NCBI GenBank assembly: GCA_902810755.1
Contig: CADDYT010000160.1
Span: 1-13,813 of the forward strand
Direction of reading: 5' to 3'
DNA length: 13,813 nt
Origin: Chloroflexota bacterium
GTDB lineage: Bacteria; Chloroflexota; Ktedonobacteria; Ktedonobacterales; Ktedonobacteraceae
Part shown: piece by piece, positions 7,002-13,813 of the stretch
Position numbering within the stretch: the first letter of the stretch is position 1
Layout: every line of letters starts with the position of its first letter
Position numbers and translations under genes: made by a program
Notes under the pieces: model-generated
Database searches by the model: none
Told to the model about the DNA's origin: nothing
Seen by the model: only the letters and a program-made list of their open reading frames with translations

Positions 7002-8216
7002 ATGGAACGTCGAGAGGATCTTCTCAAAGATGGTATCTGGGCGGCTCTGGAGCGACAGAATATTTCCCGCCGCAGTTTTGTACGTTTTTGTTCTCTCATG
7101 GCAGGTGCGCTGGCCCTGCCCCCTCGCTATACCCGGCGCATTATGAGTGCGCTCGAACAGACGACCCGGCCCTCGCTAGTCTGGCTGGAGTTCCAGGATT
7201 GCGCCGGCAATTCTGAATCAGCTTTACGCGCGTCCCATCCTTCATTTGCCGATATCGTGCTGAACCTGCTTTCATGGAATTACCATGAGACGGTAATGGC
7301 GCCTTCCGGCAAGGCCGCCGAAAAATCCCTGCATGATACAGTCACAAAGGAAAAAGGAAAATATATTGCAGTCGTCGAAGGTTCGATCCCTCTCGCTGAC
7401 AACGGCGTCTACTGTACCATCGGGGGACGGACCGCCATTGATATTGCAAAAGAAGTTTGCGGCAACGCCTATGCAACCATCGCGGTAGGCACCTGCGCCG
7501 CATTCGGCGGCATTCCGGCGGCAGCCGGCGGTCCGACGGGCGCGGTGGGCGTGAGCCAGGCCATTCCCGGCTTGCGCCTGATCAATCTCAGCGCCTGCCC
7601 GATGAACGGCGCAAACCTGGCTGCCACCATCGTCCACTGGCTGACATTTAAAGAGTTGCCGGCAACCGATGACCTGGGACGCCCGCTTTTTGCACATGGC
7701 GACCGCATCCACGACAATTGCCCGCGCCGGGCGCACTACGATGCAGGACAATTCGTGCAGGAATGGGGCGACGAAGGACATCGCAACGGCTGGTGTCTCT
7801 ACAAGATGGGCTGCAAAGGCCCCAACACATCCTACAACTGTCCTCGTATCCAGTGGAACGATAGCACAAACTGGCCGATTGGCGTCGGTCACGGCTGCGT
7901 GGGATGCGCACAGCCACATTTCTGGGATACGATGACGCCGTTTTATCGCACCCTGCCGAACGTCGGCGGCTTTGGCGTCGAGGTCACGGCTGAGCAGATC
8001 GGCATTGGAGCCGTCACGGCTGTCGCGGCGCTGACCGCTGCCCACGCCATCGGCACCGTTGTGAGGAAGCAAACCACAAAAAACCAGGCCGAAAAAGAAG
8101 CACCTGCTGAAGCATCTCCATCATCACCGGTGGGCAATGGTCAGGCAACTGCATCTGCGACGATGCCAACAACCGGCGGGCAGGGTGAGCAGCAGGAAAA
8201 GTCAGGTAAAGAGTAG
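7002..8216 (+). CDS. hyaA: Membrane-bound [NiFe] uptake hydrogenase (group 1-like), small subunit, Tat-exported
   Basis: The small subunit carries electrons from the Ni-Fe site to membrane cytochrome b through three Fe-S clusters. From ATG 7002 it has 404 residues. A Tat signal (ISRRSFVRFC, Arg23-Arg24) is followed by a hydrophobic stretch. The distal-cluster ligands His237, Cys240, Cys265 and Cys271 are present, as are the medial ligands Cys280, Cys299 and Cys302. Proximal ligands are Cys67, Cys165 and Cys199, but the fourth is Asn70 (DCAGN) instead of Cys. The extra cysteines of O2-tolerant group 1d enzymes are absent. One C-terminal membrane helix (about 333-354) precedes a Pro/Gln/Lys-rich tail, as in HyaA. 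AAGGAG at 6984-6989 supports this start although the spacing is long (12 bases); the in-frame TTG at 6885 would add 39 unrelated residues before the Tat motif. The symbol is by family analogy. Confidence 0.93.
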   Translation: MERREDLLKDGIWAALERQNISRRSFVRFCSLMAGALALPPRYTRRIMSALEQTTRPSLVWLEFQDCAGNSESALRASHPSFADIVLNLLSWNYHETVMAPSGKAAEKSLHDTVTKEKGKYIAVVEGSIPLADNGVYCTIGGRTAIDIAKEVCGNAYATIAVGTCAAFGGIPAAAGGPTGAVGVSQAIPGLRLINLSACPMNGANLAATIVHWLTFKELPATDDLGRPLFAHGDRIHDNCPRRAHYDAGQFVQEWGDEGHRNGWCLYKMGCKGPNTSYNCPRIQWNDSTNWPIGVGHGCVGCAQPHFWDTMTPFYRTLPNVGGFGVEVTAEQIGIGAVTAVAALTAAHAIGTVVRKQTTKNQAEKEAPAEASPSSPVGNGQATASATMPTTGGQGEQQEKSGKE

Positions 8217-8237
8217 AACGAGGGAGGAGTCTCTAGC

Positions 8238-9947
8238 ATGACACGTATAGCAATTGACCCTGTTACCCGCATCGAAGGGCACCTGCGCATCGAAGTGGAG
8301 GTGCAGGACGGGCAGGTCACGGATGCCTGGAGTTCAGGCACCATGTTTCGCGGCATTGAGTTAATTTTGCGCAATCGTGACCCACGTGACGCCTGGGTCT
8401 TCGCTCAGCGCATCTGCGGCGTCTGCACCACTGTTCACGCGCTCTCTTCCGTACGCGCCGTCGAGAACGCGCTCGGCATTACCATTCCCGACAATGCCCG
8501 TCTGATTCGCAATTTGATCGCCGGCGCACTGCTGGTACACGATCATGTCGTCCACTTCTACCACCTGCACGCGCTGGACTGGGTAGATGTGACGCTCGCG
8601 CTCAAAGCCGACCCCGGCGCAACCGCTACCCTGGCGCAATCCATTTCGGCCTGGCCGAAATCCAGTCGCTCCTACTTCCAGGGCATCCAGAATCGCCTGA
8701 AAACCTTTGTCGATAGCGGCCAGCTCGGCCTGTTCGCTAACGGCTACTGGGGACATTCCGCCTACAAGCTACCGCCAGAAGCCAACCTGCTCGCAGTGGC
8801 CCACTACCTGGAGGCGCTCGACTGGCAGAAAGATTTCATCCGCATCCATGCCATCCTGGGTGGCAAGAATCCGCATCCTCAGTCTTACCTCGTCGGCGGT
8901 ATGGCGACCGCGCTCAACCCTGACAACGAATCGACCATCAACGCTGACCGGCTCTCCTTGCTCGCCCAGTTGATTCAGCGCGGACAGGAATTCGTCTCCC
9001 AGGTCTATCTTCCCGATGTGCTCGCTATCGCCTCGTTTTATAAGGACTGGGCAAAGATTGGCGGCGGCCTGGGCAACTACATGTCCTACGGCGACTATGG
9101 CAGCGATGTGCAAGAGTCACCACAGACCTACTTCTTCCCCAGAGGTCTGATCCTTGACAAGAACCTTTCGCAAATCCTGCCAGTCGATCATCAGCAGGTA
9201 GCCGAGTACGTGACACACTCCTGGTACAGCTACAGCGGCGGGGACAACGTTGGACTGCATCCCTGGAAAGGGGAAACGAAGCCGAACTATACCGGTCCAC
9301 AGCCGCCGTACGAATTCCTGAACACCGATGGCAAGTATAGCTGGCTGAAATCGCCACGCTACAACGAGCACGCGGTAGAGGTCGGTCCGCTCTCGCGCAT
9401 GCTGATCGCCTATGCAACCGGCAAACCCTATGTGAAGACACCCGTCGATACTGTGTTGAACGCGCTGAAGGTCGATGCAACAGCCCTCTTCTCGACGCTT
9501 GGCAGGACGGCGGCGCGCGCTATCGAGGCTCAGGTGATGATAGACCAGATGCCACAATGGCTGGCGAAGCTTCAGGAGAATATGGGACGCGGCGATCTGA
9601 GCATTCATGATACCGCCCACTGGGACCCCGCCACCTGGCCGAAAGAAGGACAGGGTTGGGGTCATCACGAGGCTCCGCGCGGCTCGCTCGCTCACTGGGT
9701 CCATATTAAAGATGGGCGCATCGCCAACTACCAGGCGGTCGTGCCTACTACCTGGAACGGCAGCCCGCGCGATGCAAAAGGCCAGCGCGGCGCCTATGAG
9801 GCTTCGCTGATCGGTACGCCCGTCGCCAATCCCGAACAGCCGGTCGAGATCCTGCGCACCGTCCACTCGTTCGATCCCTGCCTGGCCTGCTCGGTACATG
9901 TGCTTGATCCCAAAGGCCGTGAGTATGCCAATATTCACCTGCTCTGA
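8238..9947 (+). CDS. hyaB: [NiFe] uptake hydrogenase large (catalytic) subunit
   Basis: The large subunit holds the Ni-Fe(CN)2CO centre that splits H2. The 569-residue product has the N-terminal signature RICGVC (Cys60, Cys63) followed by TTVHALSSVRAVENALGI, and the C-terminal DPCLAC (Cys548, Cys551) followed by SVH554. These give the four Ni-binding cysteines. The form RICGVCT..H..SVRAVE is typical of group 1 uptake enzymes rather than group 1h or group 3. Fifteen residues (VLDPKGREYANIHLL) follow His554; this is the peptide a HyaD/HupD endopeptidase removes after Ni insertion, so an active protease is needed. GGGAGGAG at 8222-8229 serves ATG 8238. It has no signal peptide and would be exported with the small subunit. 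Confidence 0.97.
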   Translation: MTRIAIDPVTRIEGHLRIEVEVQDGQVTDAWSSGTMFRGIELILRNRDPRDAWVFAQRICGVCTTVHALSSVRAVENALGITIPDNARLIRNLIAGALLVHDHVVHFYHLHALDWVDVTLALKADPGATATLAQSISAWPKSSRSYFQGIQNRLKTFVDSGQLGLFANGYWGHSAYKLPPEANLLAVAHYLEALDWQKDFIRIHAILGGKNPHPQSYLVGGMATALNPDNESTINADRLSLLAQLIQRGQEFVSQVYLPDVLAIASFYKDWAKIGGGLGNYMSYGDYGSDVQESPQTYFFPRGLILDKNLSQILPVDHQQVAEYVTHSWYSYSGGDNVGLHPWKGETKPNYTGPQPPYEFLNTDGKYSWLKSPRYNEHAVEVGPLSRMLIAYATGKPYVKTPVDTVLNALKVDATALFSTLGRTAARAIEAQVMIDQMPQWLAKLQENMGRGDLSIHDTAHWDPATWPKEGQGWGHHEAPRGSLAHWVHIKDGRIANYQAVVPTTWNGSPRDAKGQRGAYEASLIGTPVANPEQPVEILRTVHSFDPCLACSVHVLDPKGREYANIHLL

Positions 9948-9962
9948 AAACGAGGTGTTCTG

Positions 9963-10781
9963 ATGCAATCATCGCAATCTATGAATGAAAGAGCCTCGCA
10001 GCCGCAAACAAAAGAAGCCGGCGCATCACTGCGCATCAGCAGCGGCGATGTCCCCAGGTACAGTGTGTACGTCTGGCAGTGGCCGGTACGCATTACACAC
10101 TGGGCCATCGTCATCTCCATCGGCGTGCTTACGGTGACGGGTCTCTATATCGCCAATCCTTTTATCGGCACAACAGGCCCTGCCAGCAATCAGTACCTGA
10201 TGGGAACCATGCGCTTCGTTCACTTCCTGACGGCGTTCGTGTTCACTATCAGCGTCCTGTTCCGTATCTACTGGGCATTTGCAGGCAATAAATATGCACG
10301 CTGGAACCAGTTTATTCCCGTGCAGGCAGCGCGGCTGCGTGGTCTGGGACGTATGCTGAAGTTCTATCTCTTCATCAAGCGCGAACCCCCGGCTACCATC
10401 GGGCATAACGCGCTGGCAGGTCTGACCTATACCGTGATCTACCTGCTGTTCCTGGTTCAGATCATCACCGGCTTTGCGCTGTACTCGATTCCCTTTCTCG
10501 GCGGATTCTGGCCGGCAGCTTTCGGCTGGGTCTTCCTGCTCTTCGATATACCGACGGTGCGCGTGATCCATGATGTTGTGATGTGGCTGTTCCTGGCCTT
10601 CGTGATCCACCACGTCTACTCGGCTATCCTGGTGGATATTGAGGAGGGCAGCGGCGTATTGTCGAGCATCTTCAGCGGCTACAAGTCACTGACATCGCGG
10701 CAACTGGCAGAAGTACGCGCTGACGAGGCCGCTACAGCAAAGCCGGCACAGGCGGGGAAAGCGGGACAGGAGCATGCGTGA
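9963..10781 (+). CDS. hyaC: HyaC/HupC-type Ni,Fe-hydrogenase b-type cytochrome
   Basis: This dihaem cytochrome b anchors the hydrogenase in the membrane and passes electrons to the quinone pool. The 272-residue protein has a polar N-terminus of about 35 residues, then four hydrophobic segments of the HupC/HyaC pattern. Candidate haem ligands are His46 (RITHW), His87 (RFVHFL), His203 (RVIHDVVMW) and His216/His217 (FVIHHVYSAILVD); His148 (IGHNALAG) lies at a helix edge. GAGGTG at 9952-9957 precedes the ATG at 9963, 15 bp after the large-subunit stop. Its 3' end overlaps the next frame by 8 bp, as is usual where a maturation protease gene follows. The C-terminal tail is Ala/Lys-rich and cytoplasmic by prediction. 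Confidence 0.92.
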   Translation: MQSSQSMNERASQPQTKEAGASLRISSGDVPRYSVYVWQWPVRITHWAIVISIGVLTVTGLYIANPFIGTTGPASNQYLMGTMRFVHFLTAFVFTISVLFRIYWAFAGNKYARWNQFIPVQAARLRGLGRMLKFYLFIKREPPATIGHNALAGLTYTVIYLLFLVQIITGFALYSIPFLGGFWPAAFGWVFLLFDIPTVRVIHDVVMWLFLAFVIHHVYSAILVDIEEGSGVLSSIFSGYKSLTSRQLAEVRADEAATAKPAQAGKAGQEHA

Positions 10782-10989
10782 GCAGTCGGCGAACGTCTCT
10801 CTGCCGGAGCGGGTGGTCGTGCTAGGACTGGGCAACCTGCTGCGCGGCGATCAGACGGTGATGATTCCGCCGGGCGGAGCCGTCATGGTGCAACTGACCG
10901 TCCCGCAGGCGGGCCTCTACCCCTTCGTCACCCACTCCTTCGTCGATGTCGGCAAAGGCGCGCTGGGTACAATCAAAGTGACGCCATAG
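10774..10989 (+). pseudogene. Chimeric remnant: hydrogenase maturation protease N-terminus fused to nitrite reductase-like cupredoxin C-terminus
   Basis: The 71-residue frame overlaps hyaC by 8 bp, exactly where hyaD/hupD is expected. Residues 13-25 (RVVVLGLGNLLRG) and the following Asp match the N-terminal motif of HyaD/HupD endopeptidases (GLGN.L..DEG.G). After that Asp the Glu needed for Ni binding is missing. From QTVMIPPGGAVM the sequence instead matches the C-terminal end of NirK-type two-domain multicopper oxidases: PPGG, then GLYPFVTHSFVDVGKGALG..KV, with the HS histidine that is a copper ligand in NirK. The protease family is about 150-200 residues, the cupredoxin about 350 or more, so both are truncated. 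The simplest reading is an in-frame deletion fusion between two loci. An assembly join is the alternative. Function is unlikely. Confidence 0.75.
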
Positions 10990-11058
10990 GCCGGTGAGGA
11001 CGCGAGATGAGAGGCGTGGCCTCTGCATTTGGGTCTCTCGTTTGAGATGAGGAACCCT

Positions 11059-12057
11059 ATGCGTATGCAAACACATGCTGGTACGACACCGGCGCAGCAG
11101 TACATGACGCATCACGAATCGTTCCAACGGGTCGCGTCGGTGATCGGTGCGGCCCTGCTCATTGGCACTGGCGGCGGTTTTGTCCTGGCCGCCGTGCTGA
11201 CGCTCACCGCCATGCTCGGTTTGGTGACTGGCCCGTGGTGGCTTGCCCTCGCGCAGGCCCGCGGCCACCTGCAACTCTATGGCTGGGCCGGATTACTGGT
11301 GATCGGCGTGGCGCTGCATTTCGTGCCGCGCCTGCGCGGCAATCCGCAGGCGCGGCCCAGGCTCGTCCCCTGGATCGTGAGCGCGCTCATTGCAGAACTG
11401 CTGCTACGCGCGCTGTGCCAGCCGCTTGCCACGCTCTCGAACGCCACACTCTGGCGCACCGGGCTGCTCGCGAGCGGTACCCTGGAAAGCACGGCCTTCC
11501 TGGGGATCGTCAGCCTGATCGCGCTGACACTCACAAGCGGCCTGCCTCTGGCGCTGCGCCCGGCGTTTCGCGGCGTGGTTCCGCTCATGCTCGGTGTTTT
11601 CACGGCGCTTGGCCTGGCTGGCATCGTCAACCTGGTGAACTTAGTGCAGGCGATGAGCAACGCGGGCATGGTGATCGAGGCGGGTGACGATCTCAATGTG
11701 GCGCTCGGCCTCCTCGGCTTTCTTGTACCCATGGCGCTCGCCATGTCCGCGCAATCGCTACCCATGTATGCCGGACTCGACGCTTTCCCACGGAAGGCGC
11801 TCTGGCCGCTGGCGGGGAGCTACTTCGCGGGGGTGGCGCTGTTTTGCCTGAGAATCCCTGCTCCATCGCCGGCTGCCAGTCTTGCCGGCACGCTGTTGAT
11901 CTTCATTGGCGTGTTTCTCCGCCTGATGCGCAGGCGCGGGCGATTGCCCAAACGGGTCTCCGCGCTCGCGCCGCAGCCGCAGGCGCGGGCGCGTTCGTGT
12001 ACTGCAAGAGGCGCACGGCAAGCATGTGTGGTATCATGTATAATATTGCATCGGTGA
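11059..12057 (+). CDS. NnrS-like polytopic membrane protein, probably C-terminally truncated
   Basis: NnrS proteins are haem- and copper-containing membrane proteins tied to nitric oxide metabolism and often encoded near nirK. This 332-residue product has about eight predicted membrane helices. Its helix 2 region, RGHLQLYGWAGLLV followed by ALHFVPRLRG, resembles the NnrS H..LQ.(F/Y)G...HF.PR pattern. A later block (GLLGFLVPMALAMSAQSLP) fits the same family. NnrS proteins usually have about twelve helices and some 400 residues. Here the frame ends, after helix 8 and a basic loop, in about 30 Arg/Cys/Ala-rich residues that do not look like membrane protein. Homology seems to stop near 11990-12000, where intergenic repeats begin. 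The ATG at 11059 is preceded by GAGGA (11049-11053); ATG 11065 and TTG 11029 are alternatives. Confidence 0.6.
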   Translation: MRMQTHAGTTPAQQYMTHHESFQRVASVIGAALLIGTGGGFVLAAVLTLTAMLGLVTGPWWLALAQARGHLQLYGWAGLLVIGVALHFVPRLRGNPQARPRLVPWIVSALIAELLLRALCQPLATLSNATLWRTGLLASGTLESTAFLGIVSLIALTLTSGLPLALRPAFRGVVPLMLGVFTALGLAGIVNLVNLVQAMSNAGMVIEAGDDLNVALGLLGFLVPMALAMSAQSLPMYAGLDAFPRKALWPLAGSYFAGVALFCLRIPAPSPAASLAGTLLIFIGVFLRLMRRRGRLPKRVSALAPQPQARARSCTARGARQACVVSCIILHR

Positions 12058-12209
12058 TAGCCCGGTTCAGGGTACTGCGAGATTCGCACGGGCCAGTAAA
12101 TGGCAAACTGAGATTAGCATTGCATCGATGGCGCATGCGCAGGGCTATGACCCCTTCAACGATTGCATCGAAAGCGGCCCGGTTCAGAGTACTGCAAGAC
12201 TCCGGCACG
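11999..12209 (+). repeat. Dispersed direct repeats (two ~47-bp copies plus a partial third)
   Basis: Copy A (12045-12090) and copy B (12162-12209) share ATTGCATCG, then GCCCGGTTCAG, GTACTGC, AGA and GCACG in the same order, with a six-base variable block after ATTGCATCG. A partial copy at 11999-12017 has only GTACTGCAAGAGGCGCACG and lies in the tail of the NnrS-like frame. Further lone ATTGCAT words occur at 12119 and 12237. A perfect 10-bp palindrome GCGCATGCGC lies at 12131-12140. No protein is evident on either strand from 12058 to 12418. The origin (decayed mobile element or intergenic repeat family) is not known. Confidence 0.6.
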
Positions 12210-12254
12210 TCCGCGAGGTGGTAGCGCAGCTCGATATTGCATTGTAGACGGCCT

Positions 12255-12335
12255 GGATATCATATGATGTCCATTTTCCACTGGGGAACACTCGACCAGA
12301 CCGAGGGAGACAGCTATCTCCCTCATGAAATCTGG
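12255..12335. repeat. Palindrome and nested stem-loop in the gene-free stretch
   Basis: An 18-bp near-perfect palindrome (GGATATCATATGATGTCC, 12255-12272) matches at eight of nine pairs. Downstream, a nested hairpin has an inner perfect 8-bp stem, GAGGGAGA (12303-12310) with TCTCCCTC (12317-12324), over a 6-base loop. Outside it is a 5-bp stem, CCAGA (12296-12300) with TCTGG (12331-12335). No T-run follows on either strand. It may be a structured RNA, a weak terminator for the NnrS-like transcript, or the end of a decayed element. Confidence 0.4.
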
Positions 12336-12370
12336 ACGTAGGGGGCTGGATACAGTGCACCATTACGAGG

Positions 12371-12398
12371 GGAGCAAGGTCGCACAGAACCTTGCTCC
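12371..12398 (-). terminator. Hairpin terminator between convergent transcripts
   Basis: GGAGCAAGGT (12371-12380) and ACCTTGCTCC (12389-12398) form a perfect 10-bp stem with an 8-base loop. It lies 20 bp past the stop codon of the minus-strand gene. No clear T-run follows on either strand, so it could act as a factor-assisted or bidirectional terminator between the facing genes. Confidence 0.55.
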
Positions 12399-12418
12399 AT
12401 TGCTCATTGCTTGACGAT

Positions 12419-13627
12419 CTACAATCCCTGTTCCACCACCAGCACATGAATGCGCGCCGGATCGGTGGGGAGCGTGCTGCTCGTTCCCACTTCTATCTGA
12501 TTGACCCCCGGCGTATGCAAGAGAATGCTGGTGGCCTGAGCCGCGCTTTTGCCGGCAATGACCCGCGCCATTTGCCCGATCTGCTGTTCGTCAAACTGAT
12601 AGGCCCAGGTACCCGTTGCCCTGACGATCAGCAGTTGCGTGTTCGGCTTGCCCGACACAGGGATCGTGTTCAGGAGCGTAGGGGTGACAGAGCCTGTCAG
12701 CGTGTACCTCTGACCCAACTGACGACGCGCTTCGGCCATGAGTTGTCCTGTCACCAGGGTTGCCAATTCCTGGGTCTGATAGGCCACCGCCATACAGGTA
12801 TCGGTCAGCATCAATGTAAGCGAAGCGGCTTCTTGCCCAACACCCGCCGATCCCTCGACATCCTCGCGACAGGAAAAAGGCGTGACCAGAGATTCTCCGG
12901 GAGCCAGATCAGTCAAGAAGGCGGCTTTGAGGCTCGCGATCAGTTGCGGGTGCAGGATATCTTCCACTTTCACGACGTCCTGGTAGGCCACCATTGGAAA
13001 TGTTCGGGCGGTTTGTCCGCCGCGAAAGGCACTGTTGACCGCCGAAACATTGAGTCGGCAACAGGGGCCATAAATGTCATCAGCGGGGATATTACCAGCA
13101 GGGCCGGTGATCGCGGTATGCGCCGGAACCGTCGCTTGTCCAAACGAGGGGTATGCTGCTGCCGGAATGATGGCATCCTGATCGGTGACAATCTGGGTTC
13201 CGTCTTTGCCAGTAAGCAACGTCCCGGCGGGAATGGTTTGCGTCGTTGGGGCGGCATTGTAAAACGTGACCAACCCATACCCCGGTTCTGCTGGCTGGTG
13301 TCCAATGCCCGTCGTGGGAACGGTCAGAGATTCCGTCAAACTAAGCATGGGCAAGGCTCGCCCAGCAAGCGATCCGGGGGCGGGATGATCGCCGGCCGAA
13401 AGCGACAGCTGCATTAGCGTGGTAATCGTCCGTGACACGGGGATGATCGTCACCGTCACCGGTGCAGCCAGGATGAGAGGAGAGACAAGGAGCAAGATTG
13501 CCAGAAGGGCCAGCGTTGCGCTTGCACCAATACCAATCCATAACACCAGCCGCCGTGACGGGCGGGTGGCGTTGGACATGGGTGATACAGGCGTATCGTT
13601 ATCCGATGGAACATCCAGATCACCCAT
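12419..13627 (-). CDS. Single-pass membrane protein with baseplate J-like (gp47-type) domain
   Basis: From ATG 13625-13627 the product has 402 residues. A short acidic cytoplasmic N-terminus and basic stop (RPSRR) precede one membrane helix (about 26-54). A large extracellular region follows, with the repeat-rich pattern GLVTFYNAAPTTQTIPAGTLL, VPAHTAITGPAGNIPADDI and GPCC (residues 118-190). This block resembles the baseplate J/gp47 assembly domain found in multi-copy membrane proteins of Ktedonobacteria. Their function is unknown; there are no tail, tube or sheath genes nearby, so a phage or contractile-injection role is not supported. The start is uncertain: the frame stays open to TTG 13769-13771, adding 48 residues with a second hydrophobic stretch, but that segment is pyrimidine-rich and neither start has a clear ribosome site. 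A GAGAGT-N2-ACTCTC inverted repeat (13659-13672) and GAGTACTC (13681-13688) lie upstream of the ATG. Confidence 0.65.
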   Translation of the reverse strand: MGDLDVPSDNDTPVSPMSNATRPSRRLVLWIGIGASATLALLAILLLVSPLILAAPVTVTIIPVSRTITTLMQLSLSAGDHPAPGSLAGRALPMLSLTESLTVPTTGIGHQPAEPGYGLVTFYNAAPTTQTIPAGTLLTGKDGTQIVTDQDAIIPAAAYPSFGQATVPAHTAITGPAGNIPADDIYGPCCRLNVSAVNSAFRGGQTARTFPMVAYQDVVKVEDILHPQLIASLKAAFLTDLAPGESLVTPFSCREDVEGSAGVGQEAASLTLMLTDTCMAVAYQTQELATLVTGQLMAEARRQLGQRYTLTGSVTPTLLNTIPVSGKPNTQLLIVRATGTWAYQFDEQQIGQMARVIAGKSAAQATSILLHTPGVNQIEVGTSSTLPTDPARIHVLVVEQGL

Positions 13628-13813
13628 CGTGGGCGGCGCATCCGCGCCTTTCGCGAATGAGAGTGTACTCTCCACTACCGGAGTACTCTGGTGATTACCC
13701 AAAACTGAAAGAAGAAAAAGGGAAAGGATGAGAGCAGGCAAAAGAGAGAGTGGCGGCGGTCGTAAAGACAAAGCTGATGCCAGCTAAAAGCAGATAGAGG
13801 CCATCGCGGTCGG

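Noticed and set aside
7197..7218. Group 1d O2-tolerant hydrogenase with the six-Cys proximal cluster
   Set aside because: Both supernumerary cysteines are absent: the motif is DCAGN and the later site reads GTCAAFGG.
11999..12209. CRISPR array or tRNA gene
   Set aside because: The repeats are few, imperfect and unevenly spaced, with no cas genes. The GGTTC-like word is not in a T-arm context and no cloverleaf can be drawn.
12392..13417. Long plus-strand frame (341 codons) opposite the baseplate-J-like gene
   Set aside because: Its product is Arg/Gly/His-rich with no domain, while the minus strand gives a membrane helix and a recognisable domain. It is a shadow frame.
12419..13627. Phage tail or contractile injection system locus
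   Set aside because: Only the J-like domain is present. The protein is membrane-anchored and no sheath, tube, spike or ATPase gene lies nearby.

Overview
The window reads as a piece of a heterotrophic, aerobic bacterial chromosome, most likely Chloroflexota and probably class Ktedonobacteria. This is an inference from three things: a membrane-anchored baseplate-J-like protein of a type I associate with that class, REP-like GTAGGGGCG...CGCCCTG hairpins between genes, and the mix of respiratory genes. No rRNA or other phylogenetic marker is present, so the assignment is moderate at best.

Layout. Positions 3-113 hold the 3' end of an IS630-family transposase. A 320-bp regulatory region follows, then a complete cytochrome bd locus on the + strand: cydA (434-1819), cydB (1838-2857), cydD (3147-4877) and cydC (4874-6664). 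The cydB-cydD gap is filled by a REP-like inverted pair (2911-3020) and a six-unit, 18-bp tandem array (3021-3128) whose phase is in frame with cydD. A candidate intrinsic terminator overlaps the cydC stop. A 337-bp regulatory region then leads into a membrane-bound [NiFe] uptake hydrogenase: Tat-exported small subunit (7002-8216), catalytic large subunit (8238-9947) and a HyaC-type cytochrome b anchor (9963-10781).

The hydrogenase operon ends abruptly. The next gene (10774-10989) begins as a hydrogenase maturation endopeptidase (GLGNLLRGD) but continues in frame as the last 45 or so residues of a copper nitrite reductase-like cupredoxin. It is followed by an NnrS-like membrane protein whose C-terminus also looks cut off (11059-12057). 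This looks like a deletion that fused a hydrogenase locus to a nitrogen-oxide locus. Positions 12058-12418 carry dispersed direct repeats, palindromes and hairpins but no gene. The right end holds a convergent minus-strand gene for a single-pass membrane protein with a baseplate J-like domain (12419-13627), with a hairpin behind its stop.

How the genes work together. The hydrogenase would oxidise H2 outside the membrane and pass electrons through cytochrome b to quinone. Cytochrome bd would re-oxidise the quinol with O2, and CydDC supports assembly of the oxidase. The strongest hint that the two units are co-regulated is a shared site, ATTGTGA-N5-TTGTGAT, upstream of both cydA and the hydrogenase, with a weaker third half-site at the same 32-bp offset in each. 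No hypABCDEF genes and no intact maturation protease are in the window, although the large subunit keeps its cleavable C-terminal peptide. The small subunit has Asn in place of one proximal-cluster Cys ligand.
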